Positions 1-7,803 of a stretch of DNA of 64,000 nt are shown piece by piece. Position 1 is the first letter of the stretch, and every line of letters starts with the position of its first letter. A program made the position numbers and the translations under genes. The notes beneath the pieces are model-generated. The model saw only the letters and a program-made list of their open reading frames with translations. It was not told where the DNA came from and made no database searches. Source of the stretch: Chryseobacterium sp. OV279 (lineage in GTDB: Bacteria; Bacteroidota; Bacteroidia; Flavobacteriales; Weeksellaceae); the NCBI RefSeq assembly GCF_900128945.1, contig NZ_FQUD01000002.1, forward strand, positions 411,280 through 475,279. Direction: 5' to 3'.

Positions 1-534
1 GGCGCGGACTATAGGATTTATTAAATTTAAATTTTTAAAACTCATTGTAATCTACCGGACATCCGGTTCTGAGTGGCCAAATCGGTTAAGATCTGAATTG
101 TTGTCTTGTTTAAAAATAATGGCTATCCAACGGGATAAGCACTATCTTTAATTATTATTTTACTTTGCATTAACTTTGACAATAAATTCATTTTTAGGAA
201 TATATTTGCTGAGCTTTGCAATATCGTATCGTTCTCATTCTTAAAGCAGGATCTGATCAATCCGTACTGTTCTGAATTTTATAACTACTTTTTTTTAACC
301 TGAAAACCAAGGAAGCAGTATTAAAAATTATTTTAAAAAATAAGTTTTAATTGGGCAGCTGAAAAAGCAAAACTGAAAGAGAAAAATGAAGATTTTAAAC
401 TATTACAGAATAGCAAAAGGCAGAGGCCTGTTTTTATAAATGCTTTGCAAAACTACAATAAAGAAATCGAATAATAATTAGTTTAAATAATTGATTATCA
501 AAAATTTATTCGTAGCTTTCGCACGTTAACTGAA
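1..534. other. Intergenic, no gene recognised
   Basis: AT-rich stretch with stops in all frames; no tRNA fold, palindrome array or conserved coding signal was recognised. A short ATG frame near 387 ends after 17 codons. It may hold the end of an upstream transcription unit cut by the window and the promoter of the glycosyltransferase gene. Confidence 0.5.
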
Positions 535-570
535 TTGTTTGCACCCGCGGATGATTTTAAATCCGTAGTT

Positions 571-1518
571 ATGCAGACTTCCGTTCCTACACCCAGCCCC
601 CGGCCTCAAGTTCTGGAATCTCACTCAGACCAGCATGTGAGAATTGCCTACTTTATTATGGTTCATCATAAGCCGGAAGTTTTCAAAGCCATGTTTCAGA
701 AGATTTATACGAGAGATCAGTTTTACCTGATTCATATCGACCGGAAGGCTAAGGAGGAGATCACGGATGAGATTCAGATGTACCTTGTTCAGTTTCCCAA
801 CGTCTACATTCTGGAGAGTATCAACATCGTTTCCGGCGGATTCAGTATGATTCAGGCCGAGCTTGATGCCATGGAGTTTCTGCTTAATGTAAGCCAGGAA
901 TGGGACTATTTCGTTAATCTGAGCGGTGAAGACTATCCTTTAAAATCGCAGAATATCATCAGGAAATTCCTTACCGCGAACAAAGGTAGAAATTATCTTT
1001 TCTATTATGACCAGAAGTTTTACCGTCCGGATACGCTGCAGAGGATTCAGAATCATTTCACGGAACTTTCCTATAAGATCTCATCTCTTATGTACAAAAG
1101 AGAATTTATGAAGGGAGTGACGCCTTATATTGGAGGGAAGTGGGTGATTTTCACCAGAGATACCTGCGCTTTTCTCGCCAATAATAAAAGGGTGATGAAT
1201 TTTGAGGATTATTACCTTCATACATTTCTCCCGGCAGAATCATTTTTTCAGACCGTTCTGATGAATACCTCGTTCAATGATCTCATTGTGAATGATGACA
1301 AAAGAGCTGTCATTGAAAAATCGATATTTGGAAAGAAACAGACCTCAAATGAACTCATTGTCTATTTGAAAGCCACGAATCATCTTTTTATCAGAAAAAT
1401 CAATGATAAAACGGAAGAAGAAGTGCTGAAGTACATTGCAGAAAGCTATGACTTTCCTTTGCCGAATGTGAATGAAGTGGAAAGAGAGCTGAAAATAGAC
1501 AGAAGACAGGACAACTAA
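571..1518 (+). CDS. GT14-like beta-1,6-N-acetylglucosaminyltransferase
   Basis: Probable glycosyltransferase of the core-2/I-branching (GT14, Pfam Branch) type, which transfers N-acetylglucosamine from a nucleotide sugar to a glycan. The sequence begins its fold with 'RIAYFIMVHHKPEVF', has 'LIHIDRK' for the first Rossmann strand, and carries the family hallmark 'NLSGEDYPL' in the middle, followed by 'GGKWVIFTRD'. There is no signal peptide or membrane segment, so it should act in the cytoplasm, perhaps on surface polysaccharide. The open frame reaches back to a TTG at 535; ATG 571 is taken as the start, but GTG 637, which places the conserved fold at residue 2, is equally plausible. It stands alone, with gaps of over 400 bases on both sides, so its substrate cannot be read from context. 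Confidence 0.8.
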   Translation: MQTSVPTPSPRPQVLESHSDQHVRIAYFIMVHHKPEVFKAMFQKIYTRDQFYLIHIDRKAKEEITDEIQMYLVQFPNVYILESINIVSGGFSMIQAELDAMEFLLNVSQEWDYFVNLSGEDYPLKSQNIIRKFLTANKGRNYLFYYDQKFYRPDTLQRIQNHFTELSYKISSLMYKREFMKGVTPYIGGKWVIFTRDTCAFLANNKRVMNFEDYYLHTFLPAESFFQTVLMNTSFNDLIVNDDKRAVIEKSIFGKKQTSNELIVYLKATNHLFIRKINDKTEEEVLKYIAESYDFPLPNVNEVERELKIDRRQDN

Positions 1519-1971
1519 CTGAAATTACTTAAAATATTCCCCCGATTTCCTTGCCCCCGGCTTTAATAAAACCTCCTGCTATTAACAAGAGGCTAATGAA
1601 CATATAAACTGTTCCAACTTAAATGTTCTTAAATCGTACATCAAGACTTTGAATATCGTTATTTGAAATAATTTCATTAAAATCCCCATGACGGGGATAG
1701 TAGAAATATAAAGTATTGTGTTTTTTTATAAGTCCTATTTCTGTATTAAATGTAGGGCATTCAAAATGAATACTATCACAAAAAATCATTTATTTTCAGT
1801 GAGTTATGGCTTTGAAGCGTCGTAGAACAGAATGCAGATGATTCTTTTTAAACCGACATTTCTAGAGAATGATGAAAAAAATAAGGGTATTATTTGAATT
1901 AATGCACCATCCATGCTACTATTCAAAGTAGAGGATCTATGGGGATTCGGTGAAAAAGTAGTAGAGTAGGT
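1519..1971. other. Intergenic gap, nothing recognised
   Basis: Convergent gap between the glycosyltransferase (+) and the anti-sigma gene (-). I see no open frame of credible composition, no RNA gene and no strong terminator hairpin. A weak imperfect inverted repeat lies near 1570-1595. Confidence 0.45.
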
Positions 1972-2805
1972 CTAGATTCCGCCCATCACATACATATTCT
2001 CCATGGTAGGAACTGCGCTGCCACCCTCTTTTTCAAGGGTAATAGCGAATGCCTGGGCCTTCGGAATATTTGCGAGCGCTATTTTGCTGTCTTTCTCTTC
2101 GGTGTACATTCCTGCACTTACAGGTTTGCCATCTGCGATCGCCCACAGCTGATACTGCATCCCTTCAGGAGCTTTCGGCAGGCTTTCGGCGTTGAGATAG
2201 ACTTGTTTCGTCTTTTTGTCCCAGAAAACCATGGCTTTGGAGTCCGTATGCTTTTCTACGCCTTTCAGCATAACCATCTGCATATCAGGATTGGAAACCA
2301 TATTCATTTTCTGATTCATTTTTTGCATAGCGAGATCCTGAGTTTTTTTCTCGGTCTGCATTTTAGCTATTTCTGCTCTGGTTTCAGACTGACTGTTCAT
2401 CCAGAAAAGATTTCCTGCCGCACTGACCAGAAATAGGACTGAGGCGGCCACTGCATATGTTTTCCAGCTGCTTGTACCCTGAGGCTTAATGTCCTGTTGA
2501 GGTGCAATATTCTCTTGAGGTCTCACAGTTGGAATATCTCTAATAACCGCAGGCTGTACTTCTTCCGTAGTCGTAGTCTGTTCCTGCTGGATCTTATTCC
2601 ATATCTTAGATTTTAAATCGGCTGGCGGTGCCACGGCCTGGCTTGTCGCCAAATCTTCCAAAGTTTGCTGCGCTTCTTCAAAAGCCGCTTTTACTTCAGC
2701 ATTGTTTTTCATCACACACTCCAAAATCCCTGCTTCCTCAGGAGAAGCAAGACCTAGAATATAAGATTCTATAATTCCGGATGATATGTATTCTTTAGTG
2801 TTCAA
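1972..2805 (-). CDS. Anti-sigma factor, RskA-like
   Basis: Membrane-bound anti-sigma factor that should hold the ECF sigma factor encoded directly upstream. The N-terminal about 75 residues are a soluble helical anti-sigma domain (start 'MNTKEYISSGIIESYILG'). A single membrane segment follows at about residues 116-134 ('YAVAASVLFLVSAAGNLFW'), then a coiled-coil-like stretch and a C-terminal extracytoplasmic part with 'YQLWAIADGKPVSAG' and 'AFAITLEKEGGSAVPT', which are hallmarks of the anti-sigma-K factor C-terminal domain (PF10099). The gene lies one base after the sigma gene stop, so the two are surely cotranscribed. In mycobacteria the SigK/RskA pair controls secreted redox-related proteins including fasciclin-like MPT70/83; the fasciclin and MsrB genes next door fit that theme. 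Confidence 0.88.
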   Translation of the reverse strand: MNTKEYISSGIIESYILGLASPEEAGILECVMKNNAEVKAAFEEAQQTLEDLATSQAVAPPADLKSKIWNKIQQEQTTTTEEVQPAVIRDIPTVRPQENIAPQQDIKPQGTSSWKTYAVAASVLFLVSAAGNLFWMNSQSETRAEIAKMQTEKKTQDLAMQKMNQKMNMVSNPDMQMVMLKGVEKHTDSKAMVFWDKKTKQVYLNAESLPKAPEGMQYQLWAIADGKPVSAGMYTEEKDSKIALANIPKAQAFAITLEKEGGSAVPTMENMYVMGGI

Positions 2806-2806
2806 T

Positions 2807-3376
2807 TTATTGATAATCTTTTAACAAATCCTTTAATTTCATCAGCGCGTTCCGCATTTTGGTTTTCACCGTTCCAAGGGGTATCTTCAGCTTTTCCGAT
2901 ATCTCGTTCTGAGTATAACCCTGGTAGTATGCCAGGTCGATAAGTTCTTGTTTATCAACCTCCAGCCCTTTCAGTACATTATTAAATCCAATAAAATCGG
3001 ATGAATTGTTAGACGTTGAAAGTTCTGCAGAATTATATACGAAATCTGGAAGCGGTTGGTTTTTTAGTTCGTTTTGGAAACCTTTTGATTTTAAATAATC
3101 TATCGCCGTATTTCGGGCAATATTGATCATCCACGTGTAGAATTTGCCTTTTGATGAATCATACTGATGGATGGCATTCCAGATCTTAACGAAAACATCC
3201 TGAATAATCTCTTCAGTATATTCTTTAGACTGAACAATTCGGAGAACCACCCCATACAGTGCTCCTGCATAGTGGTCGTACAAATAGTGAAAGCCGGACT
3301 CGTTTTTTTCTTTCAATAAAACGATAAGCTCTTCTTCCGAATAGGTTGTTTTAATAGCGTATGATTTTCCTTCCAA
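2807..3376 (-). CDS. ECF RNA polymerase sigma factor (SigK-like)
   Basis: Sigma-70 family ECF factor. Region 2 is visible in 'EEIIQDVFVKIWNAIHQYD' and 'FYTWMINIARNTAIDYLKSK', region 4 in 'LAYYQGYTQNEISEKLKIPLG' followed by 'TVKTKMRNAL'. The frame is open up to ATG 3427, but that start would add a hydrophobic, signal-peptide-like tail ('FFRMLFIISFILLHLEG') that makes no sense on a cytosolic sigma factor. I therefore take TTG 3376 as the working start; an even later start at 'KTTYSEEEL' is possible. It is followed by its anti-sigma gene and is divergent from msrB. The region between them contains the 17-base motif also found before the fasciclin gene, the candidate target of this factor. Confidence 0.85.
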   Translation of the reverse strand: MEGKSYAIKTTYSEEELIVLLKEKNESGFHYLYDHYAGALYGVVLRIVQSKEYTEEIIQDVFVKIWNAIHQYDSSKGKFYTWMINIARNTAIDYLKSKGFQNELKNQPLPDFVYNSAELSTSNNSSDFIGFNNVLKGLEVDKQELIDLAYYQGYTQNEISEKLKIPLGTVKTKMRNALMKLKDLLKDYQ

Positions 3377-3426
3377 ATGTAATAAAATAAAAGATATAAT
3401 AAACAACATCCGAAAAAACTTTTGCA

Positions 3427-3443
3427 TCGTAAATGATTTTAAG
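3427..3443 (+). promoter_or_regulatory. Shared 17-base promoter motif, copy 1 (msrB)
   Basis: TCGTAAATGATTTTAAG lies 23 bases before the msrB ATG and differs at one base from the copy before the fasciclin gene at 4046. No other copy was seen in the window. Its position and its pairing with an ECF sigma gene make it a candidate sigma-specific promoter element; that role is inferred. Confidence 0.5.
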
Positions 3444-3465
3444 TAATCGTTTAAAATTATCGAAT

Positions 3466-3987
3466 ATGAAAAGTGTAATCGTAAAAACAGCTCTCGTCTT
3501 CTTTTTGGCAGTCACTGCAGAAAGAAGTTTTGCCCAGTCCGGTAATTTTAAAGCAAAGAATCCTTACTACTCCCGTACGGTGACCACTCCTTTGAAAGTG
3601 AGCAATGCAGAATGGAAGAAGATTCTGAAGCCGGAACTGTATCAGGTGGCCAGAGAAGGAGATACGGAAACGGCCTTCACCGGAAAATATTATGAATTCG
3701 ATGAAAAAGGAACGTATTTCTGTGCAGTATGTGGAAATCCTCTGTTTTTTTCTACTTCAAAATTTGCGACAACCTGCGGCTGGCCTTCCTTTTATGAGCC
3801 GCTACGTAAGAATAGTGTGGTCTACAGAAAAGATACTTCCCATGATATGACAAGAACTGAAGTATTGTGCGGAAGATGTGATGCCCACCTCGGACATATT
3901 TTTGATGACGGCCCGAATCCTACCGGTAAAAGATTTTGTATGAATTCTGTCTGCCTCGATTTCGTCCCGGATTCTAAAAAGAAATAA
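3466..3987 (+). CDS. msrB: Secreted peptide-methionine (R)-S-oxide reductase MsrB
   Basis: Reduces methionine-R-sulfoxide in proteins. ATG 3466 is chosen because it starts a clean signal peptide ('MKSVIVKTALVFFLAVTA', cleavage after AERSFAQ); the frame also opens at 3433, inside the shared promoter motif. The mature part is a full MsrB domain: zinc cysteine pairs 'CAVC' and 'CGRC', 'TTCGWPSF', 'DAHLGHIFDDGP' and the catalytic-cysteine box 'RFCMNS'. The usual 'RYCINSLAL' ending is here 'RFCMNSVCLDF', which adds one cysteine. It should repair oxidised envelope proteins in the periplasm. It is divergent from the ECF sigma gene and probably under its control. Confidence 0.93.
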   Translation: MKSVIVKTALVFFLAVTAERSFAQSGNFKAKNPYYSRTVTTPLKVSNAEWKKILKPELYQVAREGDTETAFTGKYYEFDEKGTYFCAVCGNPLFFSTSKFATTCGWPSFYEPLRKNSVVYRKDTSHDMTRTEVLCGRCDAHLGHIFDDGPNPTGKRFCMNSVCLDFVPDSKKK

Positions 3988-4045
3988 AGGATTTTGAAAT
4001 TTTTAATAAAAAATCAAATTTTTTAAATCCAAAACAAAAACCACC

Positions 4046-4062
4046 TCGTAAATGATTCTAAG
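4046..4062 (+). promoter_or_regulatory. Shared 17-base promoter motif, copy 2 (fasciclin)
   Basis: TCGTAAATGATTCTAAG, 40 bases before the fasciclin ATG, matches the msrB upstream copy at 16 of 17 positions. It is a candidate recognition element of the neighbouring ECF sigma factor. Confidence 0.5.
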
Positions 4063-4102
4063 AACACAACTTAAATAGATATTAACTTAAAAAATCAACA
4101 AA

Positions 4103-4672
4103 ATGAACACAAGCTCAAAAATCGCAGTTTTAGGAATGGTCGCTTTATCATTCGCTTTCAGTGGGAAGGTAACTGCACAAACGATGAAAGAAAAAACAGT
4201 TATGGTAGGTGGTGCGCCGATGTATCCATCTAAAAATATCATTGAAAACGCTGTAAACTCTAAAGATCACAAGACTTTGGTAGCAGCGGTAAAAGCAGCA
4301 GGTCTGGTAGAGACATTGCAGGGAGCGGGACCTTTCACGGTACTGGCCCCTACAGATGCAGCCTTCGCTAAACTTCCGAAAGGAACGGTGGAAACTCTGG
4401 TAAAACCGGAAAACAAAGAAATGCTTACCAAAATCTTAACATATCATGTGCTTGCAGGGAAATACAGTGCTAAAGACATCTGGGCAGCTGTGAAAGCCGG
4501 AAATGGTAAAAGTATGATGAAAACGGTAGAAGGTGAAGGATTGACGTTCTGGACAAAAGGAAAAGACCTTTATGTACAGGATGCAAAAGGAAATAGTGCA
4601 AAAGTGACGATCGCTGATGTAAATCAGTCAAACGGTGTGATCCACGTGATTGATACGGTGTTGATGCCGTAA
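4103..4672 (+). CDS. Secreted fasciclin (FAS1) domain protein
   Basis: Single-FAS1-domain secreted protein of 189 residues. Residues 1-25 form a signal peptide ('[20 protein letters not shown]', cleavage after VTAQ). The FAS1 domain follows with the two classical blocks: '[17 protein letters not shown]' (H1 box) and 'ANVIHVID-type' ending, here '[16 protein letters not shown]'; between them lies '[16 protein letters not shown]'. FAS1 domains serve adhesion or protein contacts, and no enzymatic activity is expected. The gene is preceded by the motif shared with msrB and followed by a strong terminator, so it can be transcribed as a single gene. A SigK-like sigma factor controlling a fasciclin protein parallels mycobacterial SigK and MPT70/83. 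Confidence 0.93.
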   Translation: MNTSSKIAVLGMVALSFAFSGKVTAQTMKEKTVMVGGAPMYPSKNIIENAVNSKDHKTLVAAVKAAGLVETLQGAGPFTVLAPTDAAFAKLPKGTVETLVKPENKEMLTKILTYHVLAGKYSAKDIWAAVKAGNGKSMMKTVEGEGLTFWTKGKDLYVQDAKGNSAKVTIADVNQSNGVIHVIDTVLMP

Positions 4673-4686
4673 TGTTTTAGTTTTCA

Positions 4687-4715
4687 AACAGCATAATTTA
4701 TTATGCTGTTTTTTT
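4687..4715 (+). terminator. Rho-independent terminator after fasciclin gene
   Basis: Perfect 10-bp stem AACAGCATAA/TTATGCTGTT with a TTTA loop, followed by a run of T. It ends the fasciclin transcript, so the ferritin-like genes downstream need their own promoter or read-through. Confidence 0.85.
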
Positions 4716-4757
4716 CTCCTCTTTTGAGAATTTAATAACACTCAAACCTATAATATT

Positions 4758-5471
4758 ATGAAAAAAACTATTAATGTTTCTAACCAGGGAGCTACTCTGG
4801 ATACAGGCAGAAGAAACTTTTTGAAACTGGGCGGTATAGGACTGGCTATGGCAGGACTTACACTGATCGGTTGTGATGATGATAATGATTTCGGAATGAT
4901 GGACAACGGGCAGGTTTTCGACCTGGGTACCGGAGATGTTGGTGTTCTGAATTACGCCTATGTACTGGAACAGCTGGAAGCTGATTTTTATACCAAAGTA
5001 GTTAACAATTTTTACTCCGGAATTTCAAGTGTTGAAAAAGACCTTTTTACAGATCTTTACCATCATGAAGTAATTCACCGCGATTTCTTTAAAGCGGCTA
5101 TCAGTGGGGTAACTGCGAATGTTTTACCTACGCTTCAGTTCCAGTATGCGAATGTGAATTTTAACGACAGAAATTCTGTTCTGGCCACAGCAAAAGCTTT
5201 GGAAGATACAGGAGTGGCAGCATACAACGGGGCAGGAAAATATATTACCAACCCGGCGTATCTGGTGATTGCCGGAAAGATCGTTTCTGTAGAGGCAAGA
5301 CATGCTTCCGCGATCAGGAATATTATTAATCCCGGATCTGCGGATTTCTCAGGTGATGATGTGATTGATGCCAATGGACTTGACCTTGCCAAAGAACCTA
5401 AAGATATCGTCATGGCGGCAGGAGGATTTATAAAAACTCCTTTCACATGGAAAGAAAGAGGAATCAGCTAA
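4758..5471 (+). CDS. Ferritin-like protein with Tat/lipoprotein signal
   Basis: Ferritin-like domain protein (Ferritin_2, PF13668 type) of 237 residues. The N-terminus has a twin-arginine motif 'GRRNFLKLGG' (residues 17-26), a hydrophobic stretch and a lipobox ending 'LTLIGC' with Cys39, so it is probably a folded, metal-loaded lipoprotein exported by Tat. Likely di-metal ligands of the four-helix bundle are Glu71/Glu74 ('LEQLEADFY'), His103-Glu104-His107 ('HHEVIHRDF'), Glu149 ('LEDTGVAAY') and Glu179/His182 ('VEARHAS'). It forms an operon with its paralogue 25 bases downstream. Iron storage, peroxide handling or desiccation protection are possible; the sequence does not decide. Confidence 0.85.
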   Translation: MKKTINVSNQGATLDTGRRNFLKLGGIGLAMAGLTLIGCDDDNDFGMMDNGQVFDLGTGDVGVLNYAYVLEQLEADFYTKVVNNFYSGISSVEKDLFTDLYHHEVIHRDFFKAAISGVTANVLPTLQFQYANVNFNDRNSVLATAKALEDTGVAAYNGAGKYITNPAYLVIAGKIVSVEARHASAIRNIINPGSADFSGDDVIDANGLDLAKEPKDIVMAAGGFIKTPFTWKERGIS

Positions 5472-5496
5472 TTATTCATTTTCAAAATCTACTATT

Positions 5497-6315
5497 ATGA
5501 ACATTCTTAAATTACTAGATAAGCTTTCTAACGATAAATTTTTTACCACAGAAGCTACAAGATTAGAAACAATTACCAATATGTCAACATTTGGTAAAAA
5601 GGCAGCAGTAGCCTCCATTCCACTAGGATTGGGAGCATTAATATCTACTCCTGCTAAAGCGGAAACTACAGATCAGTCAACATCCGCGACTTTTTTCAAA
5701 AGTGCCTTGACGGATGCCTTACAGCTGGCATTGGTTCTGGAATATCTTGAAAATGAATATTACGCCATAGGTCTGGGAGCGGCCGGATTGATTCCCAATT
5801 CAGACCGACCTGTTTTTATGCAGATCTCAAAACATGAATCAGCACACGTAGGTTTTCTTAAAAGTACCCTGACTTCTCTTGGAGAAGCTCCAAAACCAAA
5901 ACCTACTTTTGATTTTACGGCTGGCGGAAATTTTACGCCTTTCACAGATTATAACCAATTCCTGGTTCTGGCTCAGGCTTTTGAAGACACCGGAGTTCGT
6001 GCGTATAAAGGACAGGCTGGAAATGTAATGTCTAATAAAGCTGTATTGCAGGCAGCACTTCAGATCCATTCTGTGGAGGCAAGACATGCTTCACAGGTGA
6101 GAAGAATGCGTGCCAATAAAGGTTGGATAGAACTGGCCAACGGAGGAAATATGCCTGCTGCTACAAACGCTGTGTACGCAGGAGAAGATAACACAAATCA
6201 GGCAGGATTCAATACAGCCACAGCTTTCGGAGCGGCGGCGGGATCTGCAGCTTATGATGAAGTTCTTACAACAAGCGAGGCGCAGACTATTGCAGGTCTG
6301 TTCATTGTGGTCTGA
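5497..6315 (+). CDS. Ferritin-like protein, second paralogue
   Basis: Second Ferritin_2-type protein of the pair, 272 residues. A hydrophobic signal-like stretch sits unusually far in ('KKAAVASIPLGLGALISTPAKAE', shortened, about residues 34-56) with no twin arginine, unlike its neighbour. The bundle ligands are conserved: Glu82/Glu85 ('LEYLENEYY'), His113-Glu114-His117 ('KHESAHVGF'), Glu163 ('FEDTGVRAY') and Glu194/His197 ('VEARHASQ'). The C-terminal about 70 residues after 'RRMRANKGW' are Ala/Gly/Asn-rich and resemble no domain I know. Since only its partner carries a Tat motif, hitch-hiker export of a heteromer is an attractive but unproven idea. Confidence 0.83.
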   Translation: MNILKLLDKLSNDKFFTTEATRLETITNMSTFGKKAAVASIPLGLGALISTPAKAETTDQSTSATFFKSALTDALQLALVLEYLENEYYAIGLGAAGLIPNSDRPVFMQISKHESAHVGFLKSTLTSLGEAPKPKPTFDFTAGGNFTPFTDYNQFLVLAQAFEDTGVRAYKGQAGNVMSNKAVLQAALQIHSVEARHASQVRRMRANKGWIELANGGNMPAATNAVYAGEDNTNQAGFNTATAFGAAAGSAAYDEVLTTSEAQTIAGLFIVV

Positions 6316-6632
6316 TACAATTTTTATTATTTAGGTGAGAGTCCTATCCTTAGAAAATATCTGGGGATGGGATTTTTTTTGGCTTACATCTGTCAAAACA
6401 AAACCTGAAGCAAAAGATTTTTCAAAACTCTCGCGACTGGTGAGAGAAATTCTGATTCAATCTTAAAACTTGGGGAGTAAAATAAAAAATAAATATAATC
6501 AAACCTTATAGGTTTTTAAAACCTATAAGGTTTAGCTACCTAAAATAATAGTATGCTCTTCGAAACAGCATACTATTAGCGATGTCACACTGAGCGAAGT
6601 CGAAGTGTGAGATATTAAAACTACGGATGCTT
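6316..6632. other. Convergent gap with three hairpins
   Basis: No gene. The gap between the ferritin-like operon (+) and the lacI-type gene (-) holds three inverted repeats: a 33-base palindrome at 6501-6533, a 9-bp stem TAGTATGCT/AGCATACTA at 6549-6575, and TCACACT/AGTGTGA at 6585-6610. They probably terminate transcription from both sides. Confidence 0.6.
6501..6533. repeat. 33-base palindrome, AAACCT family
   Basis: Arms AAACCTTATAGGTTT and AAACCTATAAGGTTT are perfect complements with a 3-base centre. Two further 33-base relatives occur at 59215 and 61409, both also in intergenic positions after a gene. Confidence 0.75.
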
Positions 6633-7640
6633 TTACAAAGTCGAGGCCCTATACACCAGCACTGCATCCATTAAAACCGTCCTGCTTGGTGCAGACTTAT
6701 CTTTTATTTTCTCAAGTATCAGTTCTGCGGCGGTTTCTCCCATCTTTATCAAAGGCTGCTGAACGCTCGTCAGCTGCGGATAGACAATCGTAGATAATTC
6801 CGTTCCTGAAAAACTGGCTACAGCGACATCCCCGGGTATTTTAATATTGTTTTCAAGGAGAAAATTCATCGCTCCTATGGCTAAAGTATCACTGAATGCG
6901 AAAATACTGTCAAACTCTGTCTTTTTATGGAGCAACTGTTTCACAGCTTCTTTCCCGTAATCAAAGCTCATTCCTTCCGTGCTAATGATCAGATCTTCAT
7001 CGAAAATATTGTGTTTGGTCATAATGCGCTTATACCCGTTGGCTCTTTCCACAGCGTTCCGGATGGTTTGCGGGCCCATGATGTGGGCGATTCTCTTTCT
7101 TCCGGTTTTAATCAGATATTCTACCATTAAGGAGGAATTAATGTAATCATCCACGACCACTTTCGATACGTCTAAAGATTTACCGGGAATTCTGTCAAAA
7201 AAGACCAAAGGAGTTCCCTGATCTATAATTTGCTGATATAGATCATTATTATAGGTCTCATGACATAAATTAATGATGATCCCGTCTACATTGAATCCTT
7301 CCAGGAGCTGCAGGTTTTTTCTTTCAATAAGTGGATTTTCATCAGATTGGGTAATGACAAGCCTGTACCCGAGAGGATACAATACATTCTGAATTCCTTC
7401 AAGAACCTTTGCCGAAAATGGAGTAATCATCTCCGGAACCACCACACCTATCGTTTTGGATTGTCCGGATTTTAAATTCAAAGCCGTAAGATTAGGTTTA
7501 TATCCCAATTGATCCGCAGCATCCAGTACCCGTTTTCTGGTTTCATAGCTTACATTTTTATCATTAAGCAGCGCCCGGGAGATGGTGGAGGTCGATAATG
7601 ACAAAAATTTTGAAAGATCTTTAATGGTTGTACGTTTCAT
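6633..7640 (-). CDS. LacI family transcriptional regulator
   Basis: LacI/GalR repressor of 335 residues. The DNA-binding helix-turn-helix is at residues 4-30 ('TIKDLSKFLSLSTSTISRAL'), with hinge 'LNLKSGQSKTIGVVVPEMI' and a periplasmic-binding-like effector domain to the end. It is divergent from the mannitol dehydrogenase operon and separated by a region with two identical 12-bp palindromes, so it most likely represses that operon (and itself) until mannitol, fructose or a derivative binds. Confidence 0.92.
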   Translation of the reverse strand: MKRTTIKDLSKFLSLSTSTISRALLNDKNVSYETRKRVLDAADQLGYKPNLTALNLKSGQSKTIGVVVPEMITPFSAKVLEGIQNVLYPLGYRLVITQSDENPLIERKNLQLLEGFNVDGIIINLCHETYNNDLYQQIIDQGTPLVFFDRIPGKSLDVSKVVVDDYINSSLMVEYLIKTGRKRIAHIMGPQTIRNAVERANGYKRIMTKHNIFDEDLIISTEGMSFDYGKEAVKQLLHKKTEFDSIFAFSDTLAIGAMNFLLENNIKIPGDVAVASFSGTELSTIVYPQLTSVQQPLIKMGETAAELILEKIKDKSAPSRTVLMDAVLVYRASTL

Positions 7641-7683
7641 CAGCCCATGTTTTTTGCTAAAATTAATAAAAAAATAAGCAATT

Positions 7684-7715
7684 GGGAACGTTCCCTGAGT
7701 TTCGGGAACGTTCCC
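7684..7715. promoter_or_regulatory. Two LacI-type operators
   Basis: Two identical perfect palindromes GGGAACGTTCCC at 7684-7695 and 7704-7715, centre to centre 20 bp, so they lie on nearly the same face of the helix. The central CG is typical of LacI-family operators. They lie about 45 bp before the regulator start and about 90 bp before the dehydrogenase start. Confidence 0.85.
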
Positions 7716-7803
7716 AGTGTAAATTTTATAAAAAAAACTAATGATGAACTGATTGTTAATATAGTTTTAACACATTGACTAACGTATTAATAATCCTTTG
7801 CAT

